Below are positions 8,806 to 17,153 of a DNA stretch of 64,000 nt, in pieces. Position 1 is the first letter of the stretch; each line of letters starts with the position of its first letter. This DNA is from Aequorivita sp. H23M31 (GTDB taxonomy: Bacteria; Bacteroidota; Bacteroidia; Flavobacteriales; Flavobacteriaceae): assembly GCF_004022485.1 (NCBI RefSeq), contig NZ_CP034951.1, positions 2,976,001 to 3,040,000 of the forward strand. The letters run 5' to 3'. The notes beneath the pieces were generated by a model. That model did no database searches. It saw only the letters and a list, made by a program, of their open reading frames with translations, and was not told the origin of the DNA. The translations under genes and the position numbers were made by a program.

Positions 8806-10260
8806 ATGTTCGAGCAAACATTCAAAAATATAGATGACCTCCTGTTTAAAGATGCAGGAGCAGATAGTGAACTAGATTATATAGGACAAACCTCGTGGAT
8901 AATGTTTCTACGCTATCTGGATGACTTAGAAAAAGACAAGGCAGATGAAGCTGCGTTACAAGGAAAAGAATACAGCTTTATTCTAGATGAAGAGTTCCGA
9001 TGGAACAATTGGGCAATGCCTAAAGATACCCATGGAGAGCTAGACCACCACGTAGCGTTAACAGGACCGGATTTAATTCAGTTTGTGGATAGTAAGCTAT
9101 ATCCATATATGGCTGGGTTTAGACAAAGAACAGATAACCCACAGACCATAGAATATAAAATAGGTGAAATCTTCTCAGAGCTTAAAAACAAAATCCAAAG
9201 TGGATATATTCTCCGTGAGATTCTAGGATATGTAGATGAATTACCCTTCCGTAGTTCTAAGGATAAACACGAGTTAAGCCATCTCTACGAAACCAAGATC
9301 AAGAATATGGGAAATGCTGGACGTAACGGCGGACAGTATTACACTCCAAGGCCACTTATTAGGGCAATGATTGACGTGATTAAACCTCAAATAGGTGAAA
9401 AGATTTACGACGGCGCAGCAGGTTCCTGTGGTTTCTTATGTGAAGCCTACGACTATATGTACGACCGGATGGAAAAAACTACTTCCAACCTTAAAACATT
9501 ACAGGAAGATACTTTTTACGGAAAGGAGAAAAAGAACCTAGCCTATGTAATTGGGATAATGAATATGATACTCCACGGCATTGAAGCCCCAAATATCATC
9601 CACACCAATACATTAGGAGAAAATATACGCGACATACAGGAGAAAAACCGTTATCACGTAATATTGGCCAATCCACCATTTGGAGGAAAAGAACGGAAAG
9701 AAGTACAGCAGAACTTTGATATCAAGACAGGAGAAACCGCATTTCTTTTTTTACAACATTTCTTAAAAAGTTTAAAGACAGGTGGACGTGCAGCTATAGT
9801 AATTAAGAACACATTTTTAAGCAATACCGATAATGCTTCTATAGCCTTACGGAAATTATTGCTTGAAACCTGTAAACTTCACACCATATTGGATATGCCA
9901 GGCGGAACCTTCTTGGGTGCAGGCGTAAAGACAGTAGTGCTGTTTTTTGAAAAAGGCGAACCCACTAAAAACATTTGGTATTACCAATTAAATCCGGGAA
10001 GGAATATGGGTAAGACCAACCCGTTAAATGATAAAGATTTAGAACAATTCGTCACCCTGAGCTCGTCGAAGGGCGAAACAGAACAATCCTGGAATATTAA
10101 GATTGCCGATATTGACGAAACCACTTTTGATTTAGGCGTAAAAAACCCAAACACGCCAGAAGAAGCACCCTTGCGTAGTCCTGAAGATATTTTGGCTGAA
10201 ATGGAAGCGTTGGATTTGGAAACGAGTTCTATATTGGAAGCGATTAAAGAGTTGATATGA
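8806..10260 (+). CDS. hsdM: Type I restriction-modification DNA methyltransferase subunit HsdM
   Basis: N6-adenine methyltransferase subunit, which needs HsdS for target recognition. It is 484 residues long. The N-terminal HsdM helical domain is followed by GQYYTPRPLI, the SAM-binding motif YDGAAGSCGF (~residues 201-210) and the catalytic NPPFGG (N289). Near codons 415-425 a REP-like palindrome (gtcaccctgagctcgtcgaa, 10051-10070) is read through as VTLSSSKGE, replacing a variable loop. The stop overlaps the ATG of a decayed ORF6N copy (ATGA at 10257-10260), indicating one operon with the genes downstream. Appears intact. Confidence 0.95.
   Translation: MFEQTFKNIDDLLFKDAGADSELDYIGQTSWIMFLRYLDDLEKDKADEAALQGKEYSFILDEEFRWNNWAMPKDTHGELDHHVALTGPDLIQFVDSKLYPYMAGFRQRTDNPQTIEYKIGEIFSELKNKIQSGYILREILGYVDELPFRSSKDKHELSHLYETKIKNMGNAGRNGGQYYTPRPLIRAMIDVIKPQIGEKIYDGAAGSCGFLCEAYDYMYDRMEKTTSNLKTLQEDTFYGKEKKNLAYVIGIMNMILHGIEAPNIIHTNTLGENIRDIQEKNRYHVILANPPFGGKERKEVQQNFDIKTGETAFLFLQHFLKSLKTGGRAAIVIKNTFLSNTDNASIALRKLLLETCKLHTILDMPGGTFLGAGVKTVVLFFEKGEPTKNIWYYQLNPGRNMGKTNPLNDKDLEQFVTLSSSKGETEQSWNIKIADIDETTFDLGVKNPNTPEEAPLRSPEDILAEMEALDLETSSILEAIKELI
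10051..10076. repeat. REP-like palindrome inside hsdM
   Basis: The core ccctgagctcgtcgaaggg is an imperfect palindrome of the same family as the repeats at 14807, 14828, 15175, 23518 and the array at 52783. It lies in frame within hsdM and encodes a Ser-rich loop. Confidence 0.75.
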
Positions 10261-10402
10261 GAGATGAAAACGAAATAGCAACCCAACCGGTCGCAAATTG
10301 TGAACGGTTCAAAAGCCTAGAACATTCAAGTAATTAACCATATGCCTTTTCAGAAATGGAAACCGATTCCATAATCGTTTTAAAATCTAAAAAAGAGTTG
10401 CT
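10257..10402 (+). pseudogene. Decayed ORF6N gene remnant
   Basis: The ATG overlapping the hsdM stop begins MRDENEIA, resembling the MSDKNEIA start of the next gene, and the frame soon stops after QPVANCERF. Bases ~10343-10400 (ttttcagaaatggaaaccga...) match the last ~60 bases of the ORF6N gene at 11253-11312. So both ends of a second copy remain with the middle deleted. Confidence 0.75.
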
Positions 10403-11312
10403 ATGAGTGATAAAAATGAAATAGCTCCTGTTTTAATAGAAAATAGAATTTTCACTTGCCGTGGCGAACAGGTAATGTTAGATTATCATTTGGCAGAACT
10501 ATATAATGTGGAAACCAAAAGGCTAAATGAACAGGTAAAAAGAAACGATAAGCGTTTTCCTTCTTCTTTTATGTTTCAACTTTCTACAACAGAATGGGAG
10601 AATTTGCAGTCGCAATTTGCGACTACAGATAAAACGATTGATTTGCAGTCGCAAATTGCGACCGCAAAAAGAAGAACACTGCCTTATGTTTTTACCGAAC
10701 AAGGTGTTAGTATGTTATCGGCAGTATTAAGAAGCGATATAGCAATTGCGGTGAGCATACAAATAATAAACGCTTTTATACAAATGCGCAAAACAATAAG
10801 CAACCACCAACAATTGCTGCAATTATCTGAAGACTTTACACTCCATAAACTGGAAACCAACAGTAAATTTGAGCAAGTTTTTAAAGCCTTGGAAGCACCA
10901 ACTTTAACGAGCAAACAAGGTGTGTTTTTTGACGGACAAGTCTTTGATGCATATAGCTTTGTAAATAAACTTATTAAAAAAGCAGAAACCTCTATCGTGT
11001 TAATTGATAATTATGTGGATGACAGTGTTATTACGCAATTAACCAAAAAGGAAAAAAGAAGTAAACGTTTACATTTTGAGTAAAACAATAAATAAAACCT
11101 TGCAACTGGATATAGACAAAGCCAATGCCCAATATTCCAGTTTTAAAGCAGTGGCCTTTGCCAAAGCCCACGATCGTTTTTTAATTTTGGACCAAAAAGA
11201 AGTATATCATATTGGCGCTTCTTTAAAGGACTTGGGCAAAAAATGGTTTGCGTTTTCAAAAATGGAAACCGATTCTGTAACGGTTTTAAAATCTATAAAA
11301 GAGTTGATATGA
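10403..11312 (+). pseudogene. ORF6N-domain DNA-binding protein, frameshifted
   Basis: ORF6N proteins are phage-like DNA-binding proteins often embedded in type I RM loci. The 5' part (10403-11083) has the ORF6N domain: PVLIENRIFTCRGEQVMLDY, AELYNVETKRLNEQVKRN and PYVFTEQGVSML. The 3' part continues in another frame at 11076-11312 (SKTINKTLQLDIDKANAQYS). The break is an A6 run at 11052-11057: one A fewer restores KKEKEVNVYILSKTIN. This could be a fixed mutation, phase variation or a sequencing error. The 3' end overlaps the hsdS start by ATGA. A palindrome gtcgcaatttgcgac-like occurs twice within the gene (about 10611 and 10649). Confidence 0.85.
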
Positions 11313-12544
11313 GTTGGAAATATGTGAAATTAGGAACTGTATGTAACACAGGTGCTGGTGGAACTCCTTTAAAAAGCAAAAAGGAATATTATGAAAATGG
11401 CACTATTCCTTGGTTAAGAAGTGGTGAAGTAAATAACCGAAACATTATTGATTCTGAAATAAAAATAACTGAAAAAGGGTTGAATAACTCATCTGCTAAA
11501 TTATTTCCTACGGGAACTGTTTTAATCGCAATGTATGGTGCAACTGCTGGTCAGGTTGGCATTTTAAATTTTGAGTCATCTACCAATCAAGCGGTTTGTG
11601 GTGTTTTGCCAAGTGAAAATTTTGCAACTGAATTTTTATATTACTTTTTCTTAAGCTTTAAGGATGAATTAATTTCTCAAGCTGTTGGGAACGCTCAGCC
11701 AAATATATCACAAGCTAAGATTAGGAACACATTAATCCCTCTTATTCCTCTCCAAGAACAACAACAAATAGTAGCCATATTAGACGAAGCTTTTGAAGCC
11801 ATAGACCAAGCCATCGCCAATATTGAAAAGAATATTGCCAATGCTCAGGAACTCTTTCAATCTAAATTGAACGAAATCTTTAGCCAACGTGGTGAGGGAT
11901 GGGAAATATGTTTGCTGAATGAAATATGTGAAGTGAAGGATGGAACACACGATTCACCTAAATATGTGAGTGAAGACAATGGAATCCCTTTTGTAACACA
12001 AAAGAATATTCTTGAAGATGGATTATCTTTTGTAGACAATAAATTTATTAGCTTAGATGATCACGAAAATTTTTATAGAAGGTCAAATGTTACTGAAAAT
12101 GATTTATTGTTTTCTATGATTGGGGCGAATAGGGGTATGGTTTGTATTGTGGATGATGGTAGGACTTTTAGTATTAAAAATGTTGGACTAATAAAATCAA
12201 GCGAGAATTACAGAAGTAAATACTTACTATATTTTTTAAAAAGTCCAATTGCAAGAAACTATGTTTCTGATAATTCTAGCGGGAGTGCACAGGGATTTAT
12301 AGGTCTTGGAAAGTTGCGAGCATTCCCAATTCCGATGACAACGCTTGATAGACAAAAATCAATTGAAATAATAATAGATAGCTTGAATGATAACGTAACG
12401 CAAATTATTTACGCTTATCAAATGAAGATAAATTCACTAGAAGAACTCAAAAAATCCATTCTCCAAAAAGCCTTTGCGGGAAAGTTGACAAATAAAATGG
12501 TTGAAAGTTTACAATTAGCTGCGGAGCCGGAAGAACGTTACTAG
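11309..12544 (+). CDS. hsdS: Type I restriction-modification specificity subunit HsdS
   Basis: Target-recognition subunit that directs the methyltransferase and the restriction subunit. It is 411 residues from the ATG at 11309, which overlaps the preceding stop (ATGA); the longer reading from 11243 only retraces the ORF6N tail in another frame. Two target-recognition domains are visible. TRD1 (WKYVKLGTVCNTGAGGTP) is followed by the conserved helix EEAFEAIDQAIANIEKNI; TRD2 (GWEICLLNEICEVKDGTHDS) ends in LEELKKSILQKAFAGKLT. Both halves are complete, so the methylation specificity is probably bipartite. The sequence recognised cannot be read from this. Confidence 0.95.
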   Translation: MSWKYVKLGTVCNTGAGGTPLKSKKEYYENGTIPWLRSGEVNNRNIIDSEIKITEKGLNNSSAKLFPTGTVLIAMYGATAGQVGILNFESSTNQAVCGVLPSENFATEFLYYFFLSFKDELISQAVGNAQPNISQAKIRNTLIPLIPLQEQQQIVAILDEAFEAIDQAIANIEKNIANAQELFQSKLNEIFSQRGEGWEICLLNEICEVKDGTHDSPKYVSEDNGIPFVTQKNILEDGLSFVDNKFISLDDHENFYRRSNVTENDLLFSMIGANRGMVCIVDDGRTFSIKNVGLIKSSENYRSKYLLYFLKSPIARNYVSDNSSGSAQGFIGLGKLRAFPIPMTTLDRQKSIEIIIDSLNDNVTQIIYAYQMKINSLEELKKSILQKAFAGKLTNKMVESLQLAAEPEERY

Positions 12545-12557
12545 AAGAGAATAAATT

Positions 12558-13976
12558 ATGAAATTAAAGCTAATCCCTCCATATATTCCTAAAACCAAAG
12601 AAGAAGGGGATCCTTTTATGAACTGCAAATTGGATCGTAAAGAATACGCCGATGCTCTTACTACTATTGTAAATACATACTCTGATGGTTTTGTAATGGC
12701 GATTAATAACAAATGGGGATCGGGTAAAACCACTTTTGTAGAAATGTGGAAGCAACAGCTAAAAAATGAAGACTTCCAAACTCTCTATTTTAATGCTTGG
12801 GAAAATGATTTTCAGACTGAAGTAATGGTGGCCTTGCTAGCTGAATTAAAAGAACTTCAAGATAAGGGGAAGCGGAATTTTAATTCCTTGGTCAAAAGCG
12901 GTGCGATTTTATTAAACAAGACCACTCCTATAATTACAAAAGGTCTTGTGTCAAAAGTTGTGGGGGATAAGGTTGTTGGAGAATTGGTCGAAGTTATAAC
13001 GGAACTTACAACCGGCGAATTAAAAAAACAGATAGAGTCGTTTACGGATGCCAAAAAAGGATTAATTGATTTTCGAAATAATTTAAAAAAGTATGTTGCA
13101 CAGGTAAATAAGGGAAAACCTGTGATTTTTATTATTGATGAGTTAGATAGGTGCAGACCAAATTATGCGGTTTCAGTTTTAGAAAATGTAAAGCATTTAT
13201 TTTCAGTGGAAGGAATCGTATTTGTTCTTTCAATTGATAAAGTGCAACTTGGTCACGCAATACGAGGAGTGTATGGTAGTGAGCAAATTGATAGTGAAGA
13301 ATATTTAAGACGTTTCATAGATTTAGAATATAATCTGCCTACCCCAGATAGACGTTTATTCATTAAGTATCTATATAATTATTTTGAATTCAATTTATTC
13401 ATTAACTCAAACGCTCGTCGAGCCCGAGTAGAATTTCATAGTGACATTGATGTTCTTCAAAACAATGCAATAATATTGTTCGCAGATGAAAATTTTACTT
13501 TAACACAAATAGAAAAAAACTTTGCTCGTATCAGACTTACCCTTAATACGTTTTCAGAAGATCAATATATACTTACCGATATTGTCGTTCTATTGTCATA
13601 TATATATGATAGGTATCCAGAAATATATAATAAAATTGAAAATTCGGAATATACTCTACAAGAATTAGTAGATGTGATGGACCCTATTTTTGAATCATTT
13701 AAAGATCCAGAACATCGTGGTACAAGATTAATTTTATATGCCTCTTTTTTAAATAGATATCACAAGCAGCTGTTAAGATTAAAAAAAACCAAAGAAAATA
13801 TTGTTGAATTGGATAAATCCAATAAATCATTAAAACTTGTAGTAAAATCCAGATTGGAAAATGAAAGAAATCATTTAGCTAGTTTGGCGTCATTTCCTCC
13901 GTCCCATTCTCAGACAAAAAATATTGATCTTGCTTTCATACAAAAAAGATATAGCTTAGTCGAAAACCTCCGCTAA
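12558..13976 (+). CDS. KAP-family P-loop NTPase
   Basis: 472 residues. Walker A is NKWGSGKTTF (~residues 51-60) and Walker B is VIFIIDELDRCRPNYAV (~188-204), diagnostic of the KAP ATPase family, followed by FVLSIDKVQLGHAIRGVYG. A hydrophobic stretch between the two motifs (about 112-155) may be the KAP membrane insertion. It sits 13 bases after hsdS and 2 bases before hsdR, so it is part of the RM operon. KAP NTPases are frequent accessory members of defence loci; its role here is inference. Apparently intact. Confidence 0.88.
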   Translation: MKLKLIPPYIPKTKEEGDPFMNCKLDRKEYADALTTIVNTYSDGFVMAINNKWGSGKTTFVEMWKQQLKNEDFQTLYFNAWENDFQTEVMVALLAELKELQDKGKRNFNSLVKSGAILLNKTTPIITKGLVSKVVGDKVVGELVEVITELTTGELKKQIESFTDAKKGLIDFRNNLKKYVAQVNKGKPVIFIIDELDRCRPNYAVSVLENVKHLFSVEGIVFVLSIDKVQLGHAIRGVYGSEQIDSEEYLRRFIDLEYNLPTPDRRLFIKYLYNYFEFNLFINSNARRARVEFHSDIDVLQNNAIILFADENFTLTQIEKNFARIRLTLNTFSEDQYILTDIVVLLSYIYDRYPEIYNKIENSEYTLQELVDVMDPIFESFKDPEHRGTRLILYASFLNRYHKQLLRLKKTKENIVELDKSNKSLKLVVKSRLENERNHLASLASFPPSHSQTKNIDLAFIQKRYSLVENLR

Positions 13977-14806
13977 TAATGAACGAAGCCCAAACAAAAC
14001 ACGATTTAATAACCCCCGCTTTACAAGAAGCAGGTTGGGGTATTGTTGAAGGTTCTCGTTTGCGTTTAGAATTTCCTATAACCAAAGGCCGTTTGATAGG
14101 TCACGGAAAACGTGCGAAACCCATTTTTGCCGATTATGTTTTGGAATATAAAAACAGAAGGATTGGGGTTGTTGAAGCCAAAAAACGTGGTTTATATTAC
14201 ACAGATGGTTTAGGTCAGGCCAAAGATTATGCGGAACGCCTTAAAATCCGTTACGCCTACGCTACAAATGGGTTAAAAATCTACGGTGTAGATATGGACG
14301 AAGCCACAGAAGGTGACGTCTCGAAATTCCCTACACCAGATGAATTATGGGAAATGACCTTCCCTATTCCAAAAGAAGAATACAAAGTTGAAATAGCGGA
14401 TTGGAAAGAACGTCTGTTTTCTATTCCATTTGAAGATAGAAGTGGTACTTGGCAACCTCGCTATTACCAGGAAAATGCCATTACAAAGTCATTAGAAGCC
14501 ATTGCAGAAAAGAAAGACCGTATCTTATTAACGCTGGCAACGGGAACGGGAAAAACCGCTATTGCATTTCAAATAGCTTGGAAATTATTTCACGCCAAAT
14601 GGAACCTAAGACGTGACGGCAGCAGAAGACCACGAATATTATTTTTAGCAGATAGAAACATATTGGCAGATCAAGCATTCAATTCCTTCAATGCTTTTGA
14701 AGAAGATGCATTGGTTCGGATTGCTCCTTCAGAAATAAGTAAGATGAAACGCGTTCCTAAAAATGGAAATATCTTCTTTACCATATTTCAGACCTTTATG
14801 AGTGGT

Positions 14807-15195
14807 GGTTCGACAAGCTCACCAACCGGATTGACAGGCTCATCAACCGATAATAAAATCAAATTTGATGAAATCCTAAAAATTGATGACGCATACGGGT
14901 ATATGTATATTTTGCAATGTGCAGATAGTAGTTTCTATACTGGAAGCACCAAGAACCTTACTAAAAGATTGATTGAACATAAAAATGGTGACGGCGGTGA
15001 TCATACAAAATTGCATTTGCCAGTTAAACTAGTGTATTATGAAATGTTTGACAGAATTGATGAGGCATTTGCGCGAGAAAAACAAATTCAAAATTGGAGC
15101 CGAGCAAAGAAAATGGCTCTAATTCAAAATGATATTCAATTATTGAAAAAATTATCAAGTGGAAAAGACTCAAAGGTTGCTGAGCCTGTCGAAGC
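14807..15195 (+). mobile_element. GIY-YIG nuclease cassette with terminal inverted repeats, inserted in hsdR
   Basis: The left repeat (14807-14827, core ttcgacaagctcaccaacc) is inverted relative to the right repeat (15175-15195, core ggttgctgagcctgtcgaag); 18 of 21 positions agree. A second degenerate left copy is at 14828-14849 (ggattgacaggctcatcaac). Between them hsdR residues ~305-395 form a full GIY-YIG domain of the small stand-alone family: YMYIL, FYTGSTKNL (Y320, G322), KRLIEH, and FAREKQIQNW with the catalytic Glu (E367). No stop codon interrupts the reading frame. The normal HsdR sequence resumes at EYPPDFFDLIIIDECH. Confidence 0.85.
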
Positions 15196-15861
15196 ATATT
15201 TTGGCGAATATCCACCCGATTTTTTTGACTTAATAATAATAGACGAATGTCACCGTGGCGGAAATAAGGATGAAAGTTCTTGGCGTGCTATTCTGGAATA
15301 TTTCAGTCCAGCAGTTCAGTTGGGATTAACAGCTACACCAAAACGGGATATTAATGGAGATACCTATAAATATTTTGGAGAACCCATTTATATCTATTCC
15401 TTAAAAGAAGGGATAAACGATGGTTTCCTTACGCCATTTAAAGTCAAGGAAATCAGCACCACCTTAGATGAATATACCTATACCTCCGATGACGATATTG
15501 AATCTGGAGATATTGAGGACGGCAGAGTTTATACAGAATCAGATTTTAATAGAATCATTGAAATAAAAGAACGGGAAGCCTATCGTGTAAAGCTTTTTAT
15601 GGATAGCATTAACCAAACCCAAAAAACTTTGGTATTCTGTGCTACCCAAATACACGCCGCCGCAGTTAGAGATTTAATAAATCAATATGCCATAAGCAAG
15701 AACCCAAACTATTGTCATAGAGTAACCGCTGATGATGGTAAAATTGGAGAAATGCATCTACGGGACTTTCAGAATAACGAAAAGAGTATTCCCACCATTC
15801 TTACTACTTCTCAAAAGCTAAGCACAGGAGTCGATGCCCCGAAATAAGAAATATTGTTTTA

Positions 15862-16734
15862 ATGCGCCCAATAAATTCAATGATTGAGTTTAAGCAAATT
15901 GTAGGACGTGGCACGAGATTATTTGATAGTAAGGATTACTTCACTATATACGATTTTGTGAAAGCCCATAAACACTTCCAAGACCCGGAATGGGATGGTG
16001 AACCCTTAGACCCAGCAGAACCTTCAGGAGGTGGAAACGGAGGAAAATGTAAAGAGTGCGGAGAGAAACCCTGTATCTGTGTAAAAGAACCGGAACCACT
16101 TTGCTATAAATGCGAAAATGATCCCTGTGTCTGTGAAGAGCCTCCTAGAGCACTTATTAAAATAAGGCTATCAGAAAAGAAAGCCTTGGAAATAGACTCG
16201 ATGATTAAAACCTCCTTTTGGAATTCCGATGGCAAACCTATCTCAGCAGAAGAATTTATAAAAAGTCTATTTGGTGATATCCCTGAACTATTTACAAGTG
16301 AGGACCAGTTACGAGAGATCTGGAGTCTCCCAAGTACCCGAAGAAAGCTACTTGAAGAACTCTCAGAAAAGGGCTACACACCTGCTCAATTAGAAGATTT
16401 GCGCAGATTGGTACAAGGAGAAGATAGTGACCTCTTCGACGTATTGGCTTTTATTGCATATAGTAAAAACCTGACGCCTAGAATAAGCAGAGCAGAGAGA
16501 GCAAAAATTTATCTAAACGATTACAGCCCCGAGCAACAGGAGTTCTTGAATTTTGTATTGAAACAATACGTGCAATCCGGCGTTGAGGAACTTGACGATA
16601 GTAAATTGAGTGATTTGCTAATACTAAAATATCACGCTATTGCCGATGCCAAGTCTAAACTTGGAAGTATTTCTGAAATAAGAAATGCCTTTATTGGGTT
16701 TCAGCAGCAGTTATATACAAGAGCTTCGGGATAG
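15862..16734 (+). CDS. HsdR C-terminal fragment (downstream of frameshift)
   Basis: This frame carries the second RecA-like domain end (MIEFKQIVGRGTRLFD, helicase motif VI), a Cys-rich linker with repeated C-x2-C and C-x-C pairs (CKECGEKPCIC, CYKCENDPCVC) that may bind zinc, and the EcoEI_R_C domain involved in complex assembly. It could initiate at the ATG at 15862, but a free-standing fragment lacks the nuclease and motif I, so it is best read as the tail of hsdR. The gene ends 3 bases before the next ORF. Confidence 0.8.
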   Translation: MRPINSMIEFKQIVGRGTRLFDSKDYFTIYDFVKAHKHFQDPEWDGEPLDPAEPSGGGNGGKCKECGEKPCICVKEPEPLCYKCENDPCVCEEPPRALIKIRLSEKKALEIDSMIKTSFWNSDGKPISAEEFIKSLFGDIPELFTSEDQLREIWSLPSTRRKLLEELSEKGYTPAQLEDLRRLVQGEDSDLFDVLAFIAYSKNLTPRISRAERAKIYLNDYSPEQQEFLNFVLKQYVQSGVEELDDSKLSDLLILKYHAIADAKSKLGSISEIRNAFIGFQQQLYTRASG

Positions 16735-16767
16735 TGGATGATTATGTTTAATTATTTAAAGATTATT

Positions 16768-17100
16768 ATGAGATATTTTATTTTCATTCTTCTTTTCTGG
16801 GGATTGACTAGTTGTAATGATGGAAAGATTAAGGAACTCAAAAATCAAATACAAACCTTGCATTCAGAAGTTGATGATTTACAAGCCGAGCTAGCTGGAT
16901 GCAATAGTGATTTACAAGATGCGCAGGAAAAGATTTCCAATTTGGAAGAGCATTCAGATAACCTTGATAGAAAACTATCTATTTTAAAAGGTGCAATTGA
17001 TTATTTACAATGGGAAGATGGCGAAATAAGTGTTTATGATGTTCAAGGAAAATTCAGGAACGTTAGGAATACTTTTCAAGCATTGCAAGCAGAATTCTAA
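16768..17100 (+). CDS. Small coiled-coil lipoprotein
   Basis: 110 residues from the ATG at 16768, which gives a clean signal peptide and lipobox (FWGLTSCNDG); ATGs at 16738 and 16744 would lengthen the N-terminus. The mature part is a long heptad-type coiled coil (KIKELKNQIQTLHSEVDDLQ) with a second Cys (LAGCNSD). Function unknown. Being a lipoprotein inside a defence island is unusual; it could be a passenger or an envelope sensor. Confidence 0.72.
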   Translation: MRYFIFILLFWGLTSCNDGKIKELKNQIQTLHSEVDDLQAELAGCNSDLQDAQEKISNLEEHSDNLDRKLSILKGAIDYLQWEDGEISVYDVQGKFRNVRNTFQALQAEF

Positions 17101-17153
17101 TCTTTCTTGATTAATATAGGTTAACGGAAGTTTCCGCATAATGATATTCTAAA

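Larger units (their letters stand above)
13979..16734 (+). pseudogene. hsdR: Type I restriction subunit HsdR (EcoEI-like), with GIY-YIG insertion and frameshift
   Basis: ATP-dependent translocase/endonuclease of the RM system. The PD-(D/E)xK motif is seen in FADYVLEYKNRRIGVVEAKK, Walker A in LATGTGKTAIAF, DEAH-type motif IIIDECHRGG and LGLTATP. Two lesions are present. (1) A cassette encoding a complete GIY-YIG domain is inserted in frame between motifs I and II (14807-15195). (2) The frame stops at 15845; inserting one C into the C4 run at 15837-15840 restores VDAPEIRNIVLMRP and joins the downstream frame, which carries motif VI (IVGRGTRL) and the EcoEI_R_C domain. Without the cassette the protein would be ~790 residues, normal for this subfamily. 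Restriction is probably lost unless the shift is a sequencing error or phase-variable. Confidence 0.92.

Noticed and set aside
13979..16734. Intein in hsdR
   Set aside because: The insertion has no splicing-type Cys/Ser start block or terminal His-Asn; it is a GIY-YIG domain bounded by REP-like repeats.
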